Below are positions 26,584 through 38,827 of a stretch of 64,000 nucleotides of DNA, piece by piece. The notes under the pieces are model-generated. The model had not been told where the DNA came from. It did not search any database and saw nothing but the letters and a program-made list of their open reading frames with translations. The stretch lies in NCBI GenBank assembly GCA_012295275.1, contig CM022679.1, positions 11,723,915-11,787,914 on the forward strand, given 5' to 3'. The DNA comes from Chrysomallon squamiferum (lineage: Eukaryota; Mollusca; Gastropoda; Neomphalida; Peltospiridae). Position numbers and translations under genes: made by a program. How positions within the stretch are numbered: the first letter of the stretch is position 1; each line of letters starts with the position of its first letter.

Positions 26584-26709
26584 CTAATTCACTGTCGCTT
26601 TCGCCATCCGTATCGTCACTTCCGCTTTCATCGTTAATTTCATCGTTAACCCAGCACGTCTTCCGGTGCTCAACAGGTTTGTAAGTTATGACTTTTGTTC
26701 CTGTGGTAT
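26584..26709 (-). CDS. Acidic-tail exon of the ParB/sulfiredoxin-like gene (internal, or alternative terminal)
   Basis: Seen: acceptor tttatttcag, then a phase-1 entry (AT) giving Asp at the junction with the 48.65-kb exon. The exon reads TTGTKVITYKPVEHRKTCW, then NDEINDESGSDDTDGESDSEL. The other two frames close: one after seven codons, the other after twelve. The exon leaves in phase 1 at a GC donor (GAATTAG before GCATGT), which joins in phase to the exon at 25915-25988. If that GC donor is not used, the frame adds Gly-Met and stops at TAA (26576-26578), making this a terminal exon. The tail is rich in Ser-Asp-Glu, typical of casein-kinase-2-phosphorylated disordered tails (inference). Confidence 0.55.
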
Positions 26710-27909
26710 CTGAAATAAAAAATAGACATTTCTTCAGATAACATTATTTTCTTGACATCACCTTAACAACAACAACAACAACAACATTTTTTCAAATTTA
26801 TTATTTATTTTTGTTTCAGTATATTTATGAGTCACGTTTGTATGTTATTTAATTAGCAGATCGTAATATATTTTAAACGCGTTCGTATATATGAGCACAT
26901 TATATGTAATTATGCATGTACATACGTTCATAATACACGTTTTGAATATACACATGTACATTACTGTGGGTACACACGTTTATGTACATGTCTGAATAAT
27001 GTATTCAAAAGAAGTGCATTGTAAAATGATTGTTAGCTTGCAAATAAATTTGCTGTAAAGTCAAGTTAATTTAATTTAATTTTATAAATTGTAAACTCAT
27101 TTTTATTCAGTAAAGTGTCAACTGAAAAACTGCAGACACAGTCATTTTAAGTAATAACAGCTGAGAGAAACACAAATCAAAGGAAGAAAGAAACAAAGCA
27201 AAGCAAATTAAAAAAAAAAAAAAAAAAAAAAAGAGAAAACGAGTAATGAGGGGAAAAAAATCCTGTCAGTGTTTTGTTTAATGATAATAATGTGTGGAAA
27301 ATGTGTATATTGTTGGACGAGACTTTAAATAATGTATTTTCCTCTGTACATCCTTTATGTTATTTTTCATTCCAGACAAACGACTGTGAAACAAATGTAT
27401 TTAATGTGCTTTTAGTTTGGCTTTAAAGTAGATTACAGCTTACAATTTGGCTGCATCAGTTTCCTCTTTCGCTTTGTCATTTTATTTTAAACGTGCTGAT
27501 AAAGAAAATAATTCTTGTTTATCGATAATTGTTTTATGTCATTCCTGTCCTAAAAGAGTTATGCAATGTCTGATAAGATCCAACAGGTTCATGAACCAAT
27601 ATTATTACTAAATAAAAGACAATGAAATATAAATTGGTCATCCGTTCACTGATAACTTGAGTACAACTCAAGAGGCAACTGACATATCAGTTAAAATAAG
27701 AATGAAAAACTTGAATTAAGAGGTCTTGTCTTTTGCTGCATCAGAGAGGACGTTTTGTCAGTGTAGATAAGCAGGGAAAGAGTAAATTCAATTAACTTTC
27801 ACTATGGCACGATATTATCAGAATTTCTAATAAATAAGAAGGGTCAATGTTCACAACGAATTGAATAATTTCAGAAATAAATTATTATTCAAGAAATATT
27901 TATTTTTAT

Positions 27910-28041
27910 TAATATTATCATCGTCGTCTTCATCATCATCATCATCACCATTATTTCTTTGTTTATACATTTATTTATTATTATTATTATTCATCATCAT
28001 TATCATTATCATTATCATTATCATCATCATCATCATCATCA

Positions 28042-28080
<39 letters not shown>
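27910..28080. repeat. (CAT)n / (TTATCA)n / (ATT)n compound field
   Basis: CAT trinucleotides, ATTATC hexamers and pure ATT repeats in succession; translations of either strand are homopolymeric. Confidence 0.85.
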
Positions 28081-28081
<1 letters not shown>

Positions 28082-28594
28082 GGTCCCGGAAATCCGGCAG
28101 CATTATAGGATTCCGGATATAGTTCAATTCTCCAACGCGTAAATTTCCACTGAAGCAGGATGATGGAATTCCTTGTAGTTGGATGAAATTAATTCTGTCA
28201 AAAACAAAATTTGTTGTTTGAATTGAGGGCAGACCAAACTGATGGATCGTTCTCAACAAATAGATTACCAAGTTAAGAAACATTGACACTCAAAAACTGG
28301 GTGATAAGGTTGCCAGTGTTATCCCTCTGACAATTAATTGACATCTGCGTGAATTACCAGTCTACTGTACAGACAGTTTTAATTAATGTAATTCAGGAGA
28401 ACAGTCTGTAACTCGAATCAATACCGTATACAATGCTCATATATTAAGGTCTAAGCAAATCAGAATAAAACCGTCAACACTGAAACATAAATAAATTGTT
28501 TGTCAACATGCCCTACAGTGATACATTTGTACTCTCATATACTTATTGCCATATTAAAAAGAACTACATTCATAACTTGTCATAGATGTAAAGG

Positions 28595-28598
28595 AATA

Positions 28599-28625
<27 letters not shown>
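28595..28625. repeat. Poly-T run
   Basis: About 31 T. Confidence 0.85.
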
Positions 28626-28630
<5 letters not shown>

Positions 28631-29246
28631 TCGGAAAATACAAATGCCTAGTACTAATATGCTGAGTTCAAGGATCCAGTCATGTTTTTATTAATTTGTT
28701 ACTCTATATTCTGACTGCGACAGGATGAGATGTAGAAAAAAAAAAAAAACAACCCAGTTTTGTCTGTACTAATTATCACTATGGAAACTTAGGGTCACAA
28801 GGGAGGAAAGTATGCTATGCACTCACTAATAACATGAGTTAACATCGACCACATTGTTTGCAGACTGAGGTTGTTAATTAATACCATTTCTCTATGGATG
28901 GTTTCTTTGAATTTGGATTAGACTAAGTGAAAGACTACAAATTAAATTTTATATTCACATTATGAAATATGTATTGACAATGTTTAAATTATAATCCTCT
29001 TTACAGTCATTAAAACAAAAAATTCCCGGTGACCATACTTTAATTTTACTTCCTAAAGGAATATTTTTATTTCAAAATTATTCATAGCCGTTGGGTGAAT
29101 GCTAGCATTAAATAAATGAAATTAATTTTTAACCCTGACTAGGTTTAATGGTTTACAGATATCTTAATCTATTTTGACTAAAACATAGGTCAGGCCAAAA
29201 TATTGTGGCTGCTGTGTATTTTCAACATTATTAAAATTAATGAACG

Positions 29247-29249
<3 letters not shown>

Positions 29250-29284
<35 letters not shown>

Positions 29285-29355
29285 TGTTGTAAACGAAATC
29301 TTAATGAATACGTATTAAATACAGTTATTAATTATTTTTTTTTTTTTTTTTTTTT
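29250..29355. repeat. Two poly-T runs flanking unique DNA
   Basis: T runs at 29251-29281 and 29335-29355. Confidence 0.8.
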
Positions 29356-30183
29356 GGACAGACTGGATTATTTATATATAGTCCGTTATTTCTTCGATAT
29401 TATTGAAGTTTATTTTAATTGTCGATTGTGTCTGTATCCTTAATAATAATTTTACTTTTAATATCAAAGTATATATATAATAGCCAATAGGTAAACGGGA
29501 GAAATAATGGTTTAAGATGAACGCATACTATTATAATGTATTTCATTTTATTTCAATGTTAGTTTATACATTCAGATGAAAACAGTTTAAATTTAAATAT
29601 ACTGTTATATCCTTCTCTCTGTCACTTTCGCCTTACTATTGTTATAAAATAGTTTAAAGATTATATTTAACAAAGGACAGTGTGTTTATATATGAGAGGA
29701 ACAACCTCAGAGCATTATTATTTAACAATATTCTTGTTGGTTTCATTACCTGGAAACGTCAATCTCGCTAAATAATAGTCTCGTTACTAATTCTAGTATT
29801 GCCTTTTCTTTCGTTCCATGAACAAATGTTCTGTACGCATGCATGAACTGCATGATTGGAAGAACCATCAATAAACATGTGCGCATTAGCTCACCATTAT
29901 TGTTGTTGGCACTTCTAACGCAATTGCCAACGAATGTTCTGTGTTCTGTAATAGGTTATCCACCAGCGAAGCGGTCATCCGCGAATAATCAGAGTTCTTC
30001 GACTCTTGCCATACTTCGGTGCTGAGTATTGAATGTATAGAAATATCAAACCCAAGTGGGATAAACCGTGGCGTCGAGGGTTGATGCGCCAGTAGTGAAA
30101 GAAATGAAGATTTAATCTGATTTCACTTTCTTTGCTAAGTCCACATAGAAACGTGGCTTTCGCCTGAATGCCACATCCGGAAG

Positions 30184-30232
30184 AAAAAAAAAAAAAAAAA
30201 AAAGCTTGAGGAAGAAGAAAAAGCTTTTCGCT

Positions 30233-30264
<32 letters not shown>
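30184..30264. repeat. Two poly-A runs
   Basis: A runs at 30184-30203 and 30239-30264, split by an AAGC/GAA-rich linker. Confidence 0.8.
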
Positions 30265-31990
30265 GTTGAAAGAACTACACAAGCCTCAGAGAAATTATTA
30301 AAGTATTTTTTATTTGTTTTTAAATATATTATTCTTTCCTTTTATCACGCATAGACATGAATATTCAAACATTGAATGTTTATTGCTTTTATATTAAGTA
30401 ATCGGAATAAAATGAAGATGATCGAGAATACATTTTTATCTTTTAGTTTTTGTATGATGAATGTGCTGATTGTAATTCATCTACTTATTTAATTTGATTC
30501 TTTTACTAACACATTTTTTATGCTTTATAATGCATTTCTAAATTTATACGTAATTACTTTCAATTTAAAAAAAAAATCAAAACAAAGAAACCAAATATTG
30601 AAATTTTATTAATAAATACATTTATATTTGTGAATATTGATATAACGATTACTGACACTTCAGTCCATTAGTTATTAGAAATAAGAAGATTCGGTCATGA
30701 ATGTCTTTTATACACTGTAGAGGAGTTTGTGTTAACTGCTTGGAACAGTGAGTGTTAGGAGATTACGCTGACTGACATAATGAATTTAACCGGTAATTAA
30801 ACTCGATGTCAGCTCTGCCAATGCGAGTTTATCGACGTTTTCATTATTATCTATCCGGTATTCAAACTTTCAACAGTATTATGGCTCTTCGTAAAATGGA
30901 CTGCAACTAACAAATATGAAAATATAGAAATATAATTTGTTTAATTTTTGTGTTTGTTTTTTTCCGACTATAAACATTTAAGTGTGAAGTCTGAAAGTTT
31001 TGAAAGAGCATCACCTTTTATCAGAAAGTCTTTATTGCTATCTTTACCCAAGTGCTCTAAACAGTTAATGTACTAACAGAAGACAGTTAATATATTGATA
31101 TTCCCTCTCGGCGAATTATTTAAGAACATAATATAATTGCATTAATGTGGTTTATGTCCATTAGTCATACGTGCGAACAGTCACATGGTCAGTGAGGCAG
31201 TCATGTGGAATACTGGGCTATGTACACCCAGGCTTAACAGGACTGCTCCAGAGCAGAGTTGTTTGATGGAGGAGTGTTTTAGTTACTAATGAATGAGTGT
31301 TTTATCATGTGTTGTAACAATCTGTAATCACTTATATATGTATTCGTAAACATATATGTGCTTTTATATGAATATTATTTTCAATAATATGAGATATCCT
31401 GAATCCGCTATTTAGATACTATTAAATATATTAACTCAGATCGAATGACGAAATTGATCAAAATGTCCGTAAATTTCAATACAATTTCAATAAAATAAAT
31501 ATAATCTTATTATGTTTTTCTTTCTAATCTTTCTGTTTTCGACCATATCGTCATTACTTTATGTAACACGGCAGTTACTATGTGAATAGTGGGTGTAGCC
31601 AGCGTTTAACGTTGTTCCTTTAAACTGTTTAACCACTGGCAGGAGTAATTATCGGAAGGTTAAGATTAATCTTGATTATAACAAAGTGTTAAATCAGGCA
31701 AACAGATTCTAGTCCTTTAAATTAAAACCACTGAAACATGAAATGCACACCAACACTTTAATAAGAAACTCCGAGTTTAAATAATCACGTATCCAGTGAA
31801 GGGCGCGTCTGGTTTAATATATTTTTTGCAGACCCAATTGGACTTTTAAAAAAATTAGAAAAATGAAACAGATTTCATAATGAAAGTTTTTAATGAATTC
31901 CTCTAATTAACTGGTTCTAAACGATGACAAAAAAACTTGAAAAATGTGTTTATCAAGAGTCTCTATAATATATTTGGCTTTTTTAGTTTC

Positions 31991-31997
<7 letters not shown>

Positions 31998-32023
<26 letters not shown>
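31998..32023. repeat. Poly-T run
   Basis: About 25 T. Confidence 0.8.
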
Positions 32024-32025
<2 letters not shown>

Positions 32026-32319
32026 TGTATTTCACGTATTTTATTTCTGTTTTTGTTTCTGTTTTTTCTGTCATTTCAGAGCATATCAGTAGCGCAATGA
32101 TTAGATAAAGGAATTTTACAAAAGAGTCCCCTGTAACGTAGAGATATCTGCTTTTTTTTTCTCAAACTCATATTCTAATTTTATTCCATAAAACCTATAG
32201 TGTGAACTTCTGTTAGATATAAGTTAAGTTTCCGATCGATGACAAGTTCATTCAATGTCAAAGTCAGCATGGCTACTTCGATGTAAAAACGATTCTACTC
32301 TTAGTAACCTGTTTGTATG

Positions 32320-33371
32320 ACAGAGTGGTGTGTACTGGTACAAAGATGTCTGGCATATTTATCAGTCAATCAAAAAACTGTGTTTTATAATTCTATATCG
32401 CCCCATGTCAGTAATTCAAATACAAGCTTTTGTCCTTTTCCATCGTTCCATATACAAAGATATGCATGCCCGAAAGAAGCATTAATAAACTTCAATATAT
32501 TAAACGTTCGCTACTCTAGAAGATTGTCCAGAAAATGTTATAAACATTACTTCATCATACTTCCTACAAATATTGTATAGATCATTCTGCCAGGATGGGA
32601 TGCTATAGGCTTTTACTGTGAAAAGCATCTTCAAAACGTCCATTTTTTCCCGTCAGTTTATAATTAGTAAAATTTTGGATTCAAGCCATTTTTTCCATCA
32701 CTTTTTAAAAATAATTAATAATATTTTAGATCCAAGCACATTTTTTTCAAGCCATTTTTCTAATAAATAATAAAATGATGAATCCAAACCTCTCTTTGTT
32801 GATTTGCCTGTGCCACTCTAATATTAAAACTGCGAACAACTCTCTCAAACATGTCTTTTGGAATTCTCCTTATTTCGCTTGTGATCTTTTGCTTATTTGA
32901 CATATCCATTCAAATGGAAATGTGCCTCGTCTCTGAGACGGGGATTATTCTCGATCTGTTCGCTGATACTTTGGGAAAATTCATAGCGTTGTTGAGCCCG
33001 AAGAATTTGTATTTTGGATTGAAAGAGTCTCGGATCACCATGAATGAGTTTCATCACCTACTGCTGGAAATCCTCACTTCCTGTGACAACCGTCTGGTGA
33101 ACTGAATTTCCGTGGTTTTGTTATTGTTTATAAAATACCAGTATGTCTGAACTTCGGTCCAATTTTTTTTTATGATGGATTTTTCTCTTAAGGAATTCGC
33201 AACGAAACTGGCTCTGATTTTGTCGCGCAAAGTAAACTGTTTTTCAACATTCATCTTGGTGCCAGATGAAAGTTGTAGATAAATTCTACGACTAATTTGA
33301 AAATGAATTGAAAATATTTCACTGAAATATACAGATTTTTAAATGATGTCAGTTTTTCTGGGCCACTCTGT
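32320..33371 (-). mobile_element. Decayed Tc1/mariner-superfamily (IS630-like) DNA transposon
   Basis: About 1.05 kb bounded by a perfect 9-bp inverted repeat, ACAGAGTGG (32320-32328) and CCACTCTGT (33363-33371); the right end abuts TA, the usual target of this superfamily, while the left has GA. Inside, on the minus strand, are transposase remnants in several frames: an N-terminal piece (MNVEKQFTLRDKIRASFVAN), a middle piece ending NPRLRDEAHFHLNGYVK with the first catalytic Asp region, and a C-terminal piece (RRIPKDMFERVVRSFNIRV). The part between, which should carry the second Asp and the last acidic residue, is deleted. Stops and frameshifts separate the pieces. Confidence 0.65.
32769..33254 (-). 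pseudogene. Transposase pseudogene inside the Tc1/mariner-like element
   Basis: Three recognisable transposase segments lie in order on the minus strand: N-terminal helix-turn-helix region (33054-33254), pre-catalytic segment with DEAHF (about 32896-33050) and C-terminal helix (about 32769-32885). The frames do not agree, and the catalytic core between GYVK and ITSEI is missing (internal deletion). It cannot encode an active enzyme. Confidence 0.6.
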
Positions 33372-33928
33372 ACAAGGCACTAATAGCCACACAGCCAATG
33401 AACATATACTATCAAGGAAATATTGAATTCTCATCCATTGTCTAAATTAACAAATGAACGTGATAGAACAGTTCGTTTCTTTATTTATGTAGTTTAATAG
33501 AACCCAAGTAGAGAGTAAAATCGAGAGTACTAAATTCAAGTCTTAAACATTTAAAAGAATGCTTGTTATGTGCCAGATTTATTTCAGCGAGAATAGGAGA
33601 GAAGCTTGCAAGTAAATTCGATCTCCATCCAAGCCTCCTGCACTCATTATTAAAAACATACGTACATATATATTTTATATAGACTGAAATCTGTCTTCCA
33701 GTAAGTCAGTAGCATGCTATTTGTATCTGAAAAGATTTCGTTTCCTTTGGGACGAAAGAGATCGATCACCATGTCTGAGAACTGCAGGTCTATTACATTC
33801 AACGTTCAGAGTCTTATAAAATACAAAATTTTTAATTGTCAACTAGACAACTCACTGTAAAGAGGAACACTTTTTTTTTAAAAATTAGAATATATCGCTG
33901 TACATTTTATATTATTAAAATAACCTCA

Positions 33929-33935
<7 letters not shown>

Positions 33936-33980
<45 letters not shown>
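33936..33980. repeat. (AAT)n microsatellite
   Basis: About 14 AAT units followed by GATGATG. Confidence 0.85.
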
Positions 33981-33982
<2 letters not shown>

Positions 33983-34061
33983 TGATGATGATGTTGAAGA
34001 AAAAGAAAAAGAACAAGAAAGAACAAAAAAGAACAAGAACAAGAAAAACAATAAGACTGTG

Positions 34062-34203
34062 AAAATGAAATACATGGTAAATATAATTTATAGAAAAAAA
34101 CGCGGACGCAAATCACTCCAGAACAATAACAACAATAACAGTTTCAAAATGAAATACGTAGTAAATATAATTTACAGAAAAAAAATGGGAGAGAAAATCA
34201 CTC
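34062..34203. repeat. 84-bp tandem duplication
   Basis: Copies at 34062-34119 and 34146-34203 share aaaatgaaatac, gtaaatataattta and agaaaaaaa, with few substitutions. The 84-base period keeps frame, so both copies sit in one open frame (KMKYMVNIIYRKK and KMKYVVNIIYRKK). The spacer between them is AAC-rich. Confidence 0.6.
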
Positions 34204-34613
34204 AGTTGTTAAATAACTTCCTATGTAAATTCTACAATGTTAAGAAACCATCACAAAACTAAATTTTATACAACGATTTATGAAATATAGTTCAACAAAA
34301 CCCATTAATTTCTAGAGAGAAAAAGATTAAAAAAAAAAAAAAGAGAAAAAAGAATATCAATTTTTGTTAAATGTTAATACATAAATGGATTTTTCATAAT
34401 AGAAGCGCACATAAAAAAAAAAAAAAAAAATAATAATAAATAAATTTCCGCTGACGTTTTCTAAGCATAAATAAACAAAAACAAAAAAAAACAACATCAT
34501 TTACAATATGATGCATGAAGGAAAAAAAGAAATAGTAAGGAACTAACGAGAAATAAACAAAAAGGGGAAAAAAAAGGAAAAGAAATAAAAGAACAAAAAC
34601 ATAAATGAAATAA

Positions 34614-34700
34614 TAATGATGATGATGATGATGATGATGATAATGATGATAATGATGAGGATGACAACGACGACAACGATGATGATGATGATAATAACAT
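34614..34700. repeat. (ATG)n imperfect field
   Basis: GATGAT repeats with ACGACA interruptions. Confidence 0.75.
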
Positions 34701-34767
34701 AATAATAATTAAGTCACTCCTATCACTAAGCAGCAGAATATAATACTTTCTAATATGAAATAATTAC

Positions 34768-34859
34768 CCAAATATTCCCAAAGTTCTGTTGCTAGCACCT
34801 TTGTTGACTGATCCAGTTCGCTGTTGAAAAACATCTTGAAGCAGTGGATTTACGTAACT
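34768..34859 (-). CDS. Candidate internal exon, minus strand, gene unassigned
   Basis: Acceptor catttctcag and donor TTTGG before GTAATT bracket 92 bases open only in one useful frame (phase 0 in, 2 out): SYVNPLLQDVFQQRTGSVN, then KGASNRTLGIFG. The frame needed to follow the 48.65-kb exon has a stop, so it is not an exon of that gene unless another exon intervenes. Family not recognised. Confidence 0.35.
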
Positions 34860-35104
34860 CTGAGAAATGTTTACAAATGATTAAATACCGAATCTAATAT
34901 TCTACGAATGGATAACTATAGAATGACTTTTAGTTTTCATATGGCATTGGTTTCATACTTTGAGTGGGAAGTTACCAGAATTAAATCAATAGTGAAAATT
35001 AAAACAGAAAGAAAAAGAAGCATATCAGCATTAAAAATGAATATACAAAAAATTAAAATTAAAATCAAACGATATTGTATAAGATATTCGAAAAGAAAGA
35101 ATGA

Positions 35105-35272
35105 ATGTTGAAAATATTGCTAAATAAACTTTTACTGTTCAATAGTGCAAAATCCTTTTGGATAGATAGGTTAAAATATTGCTCAATGATCTTTGCTATT
35201 CAGAAAAATAAAAGGATATGGAATCTCTGCCTGGAAATATTGCTAAATAAAGTGATATTCTTTGAAAAACGA

Positions 35273-35280
<8 letters not shown>
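35105..35280. repeat. Degenerate 62-bp tandem repeat, three copies
   Basis: The anchor aaaatattgc recurs at 35111, 35173 and (as gaaatattgc) 35234, with periods of 62 and 61 bases and related flanks (taaataaac / tcaatgatc / taaataaag). It ends in a poly-A run. Confidence 0.5.
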
Positions 35281-35303
<23 letters not shown>

Positions 35304-35483
35304 TAAAATTGTTTTGTTGAAAACAGCAGCTGAGTTGAATCCTGAACATTTTGCCAAATTCGCTTATATGCCATGAGATAAAACACGTTTTAAGTAGAAT
35401 GTCCAAATTACTGCTAACTGACGTAATAGCATTCGAGAGTCGACGTTGGCGCCATAAAGAGTTCTTCTTAAAGGCAGCTTTCA

Positions 35484-38400
35484 AAAGGTATTAACAAATA
35501 ACATATCTCAACACTGACAGTCGCCTACAGTTACTTGCTTTCCATTACTTTACAAAATGTGATAAACTTCAAAACTCATCTTAATTTACTTTCAAAACTG
35601 TAAACATAAATTGTCACAAAAAGGGGACTTAAAGAAAAAGGAATACATTTTTACTTCAAGCAAACGAACTACGAACTTTTGTCTCGGAAGCTTGGTCAGG
35701 GTTTAATGTTTCACAAAATTGGTTAAACGTCCCGCAAGGACCTAACGATGCACAGAAGCAGTCCGCCGAAGAATACCGACACGTGTCTTTAAGAGGAGAA
35801 AATGCCTAATGGAGTGTAACAGATTCCAATCTAGTGCCATTGAAAAGAACATCCCTGAGTAGAGAAGGAATTGCCAATAAGAAGGTCTCGTTTGGAGATA
35901 TTTGTCAGTAAGCGTCGGCTCTGGAGCAACAAATTGATTAAGGAGTCGGCCGTGAAAAGGGAATTGACAGTGGATACGCCAAATGAGACCCGTATCCCTG
36001 GCATCGGCGAGTTAATATAGATGCTGGAAGATTATGGCAAAAAGACCTAAGGCATCAGCGATGGTAAAAATTCAGTTTATAGAGATGGTAGCGAAAGTGC
36101 TTAAGGGAATGAAATTAATGGATCTAAAAAGGCTGCTATCTGTGCCACCGTACGAGTTTTTCAAACAGAATTAATTAATGTGGGCGTGGACAAAAATCAG
36201 CTCTTAGAAACTTAGTGTCTCTGTTTCTTATGATGTAATTTAAATTTAAAATTGGTCTTTCTTCTGTAACAAGTCATTAATTTAAAATTACCGGTGGGAA
36301 GATTTAGATGATTACAGTTCATGGTAGACATGGGTCTTTTCGACTGAGTTTTAATGTGTTGGTGTTCTTGTCGTTGTTGTTATTATTATTATTATCTGAG
36401 TTTTACTTTATTTCCAAATTTTTTCCATCAATATTTCACTAATTAAAGAAAAAGAAAGTTAATGCGCTTTCCAAAAAACATGTAATACAAAATTATTAAT
36501 ATCATCTTATCTTTCTCCTACACCTTCTTCTTTTAGTTGATTTTCTTTTTGTTGTTAAAATTGTAATCTATTTTTTTGTCGTTATTATCCAAGTTAACGT
36601 AAAAAACAAAATTTATTCTTTAGACTATATTTAAACTGTAATTCATAAAATCGCAGATGGCTGATAATATAAACCCAAATACAACTATCTGATGGTGGTG
36701 AATGGAGAAATATGCAAATATCAAACAATATTAATACAAATACCCAAGCGAATTTGACCTGGCTTTGTTTGTGACTAAGCAGAAATTGCATTATTTATGA
36801 AGTTGTTAGCTAAACTGATGTGGGGCACTCAGTGAATGGAAACAAACTTCCGTATTTTATTGCATTTGAGTTTCAACAAAAACACACACTTTATATAATA
36901 TTTTATATTAAAGAAGGAAAAAAGTCAAAGTTTTTAAATTGAATAATAGACGATGGAATAATTTATGATTTTCACAAGAAATGAAACATGTTATGACATT
37001 CTTTTATGGATTTCTCTTGAAGTATTTTTTTTTCTATTAAAATCTGTTTATCATTCTGTTAGTTGTGTTGAAATCGAGGCTACAACTTGATTACTTTTGC
37101 TTAGCTTTTAACTTGATGTATAATAAACAAAACAGTGTGAGTATCTGTGAGTGTTCTGCCGTTTAACAAAATGTTAATTTGTTTTCCGAAATGAAAAATA
37201 CACCCACACACCGAAACATAGAAACAAAATATCCTCAGAGATTTGGTTCTGAGTAACAGTAGCATTAGTACGTTTTATGTAATTAAGTTTTTCTCACAAT
37301 GTACGATTTCTTTACAAAACTATATATCTCAGGATTTTTAATACGATATAAGACAGATACTAGGATCAAGGCTCTCTCTTTCGCTATGGATTTGTTTATA
37401 TCTAAATGTATGTATGTGTGTGTATGTGTGTGAGTGTATGTATGTATGTATGTATGTGTGTATGTATGTATGTATGTATGTATGTATGTATGTATGTATG
37501 TATGTATGCATGCAGTATGAACATATGTAACCCAACTAATAAAATAAACTATTAAATTATAATGGAATAATTATATTTTTTGTTTTAAATTCATGAACAT
37601 TTGAAGTCATAATCATTCTGAATTAGATTATGTCGATACCCGAATTCATTTACATACTGAAAATTATTAGAATTAATATATAATATGGCTGGTCATTATG
37701 TGTCAGATGTATTCACCACACAACAGACTTCTCTTTATGACTAGCAACAAGGGTGCTTGTGAATGTATTCATTCACAGTCGCGAAAGTTTGCTTTCGATA
37801 AACCAACCATAAAGTAATGGCCTATATCCTAACTGACAAATATTCATACTTAGACGTGTATCTACGTACACATGAACACACACCACACCCGCACACACCC
37901 AAATATACACACACAAACGTAAATTCCTATATACAAACATACACAAACACATACAAAACATTTTCACACACTGCCCACTCTCAAAGTAAGATGACTGGTT
38001 ATTTTTATGTCACTGTATGTATATAACTTGCGGAAATACTGTAAGATAGTTATAAGAATCCGTTTAGTCTGGCTCTATTCAGTTTCCGAAAACGGATTTC
38101 GATTTCCAGTTCGATGCAATCACGTAATGATAAATTTAAATTGGAAAAAAAAGTAGTACGTGATGAATCACCTAGTCCCAAGGCACGTTTGAAATCAAAT
38201 ACATCCAGATAGATGACATGTACACTGCACTGAGATTTGGAACAAGCAGACTGAGATCTTGTCGAAATAGTTAATCTTCTCCCTTAAGCTACAAATGATC
38301 AATTTCCTACACTGCAAGAATCATGGCTCATACATCTTGTTGTCTTTCCGTTTAGAAGATCTTTTCGGTTTTTTGTTCTGTTATGGTTCAAATACACATG

Positions 38401-38737
38401 TCCTTACAAGAACAGAATGATTATAGCATATCAAAGTATTCTGGAATCTAGATGTTGTATTCTTCCGGCATAAGAAACAAATACAACATTTATGAAACAT
38501 TTTCATTCCAGTGAGAAGATGTACATTTGCATACAAGCTAAATTGTAGTAAAGAGACTATACAAATATTAAAATTTGAATTAACTATTAAAATAATAATG
38601 TTCTTTGAGTGCAATCAGATATTGCCGATATTGTCAAATAAATCATCTAGAGCAATTATTATCACAGAAACATATTTTTATATACAAATAAAACATATAT
38701 ACTATCTGCAGTTACTAATGAAACTGTTTTTTTTCAG
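35484..38737. other. No gene seen; GC-richer island at 35.7-36.2 kb
   Basis: The island is clearly less AT-rich than its surroundings but stops occur in all frames. It could be a non-coding exon, a conserved element or a repeat relic. The ATGT array follows at 37.4 kb. Confidence 0.3.
37405..37509. repeat. (ATGT)n microsatellite, about 100 bp
   Basis: Tetranucleotide tatg/tgtg, nearly perfect from 37438 to 37507. Confidence 0.9.
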
Positions 38738-38827
38738 ACATCACTAGATATTTTGGAACAGATTGGTCCGCCATGGACCGAAGACACCAAGATAGCAAGA
38801 CAAATGGTGGCACCCAGATTTGTTTAA
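38738..38827 (+). CDS. Candidate terminal exon of a plus-strand gene
   Basis: Strong acceptor (a run of T, then cag), phase-0 entry, then TSLDILEQIGPPWTEDTK and IARQMVAPRFV before TAA. The segment is GC-richer than its surroundings and reads like a genuine C-terminus. It joins in phase to the 19.08-kb exon; a total protein of about 70 residues would result if no exon is missed. Family not recognised. A second frame is also open for about 40 codons but has a poorer composition. Confidence 0.4.
   Translation, partial: TSLDILEQIGPPWTEDTKIARQMVAPRFV

Larger units (their letters stand above)
26710..32319. other. No gene seen: long intron of the minus-strand gene, repeat rich
   Basis: Poly-A/T, CAT/ATT repeats, and GC-richer unique pieces at 28.08-28.34 and 29.85-30.18 kb that look like old repeat fragments (tccggaatcc- and gcgtcgaggg-containing) but were not identified. 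Confidence 0.35.

Noticed and set aside
28080-28140. Transposon-end-like string (ggaaatccgg...attccgg)
   Set aside because: No second end or transposase remnant was seen nearby.
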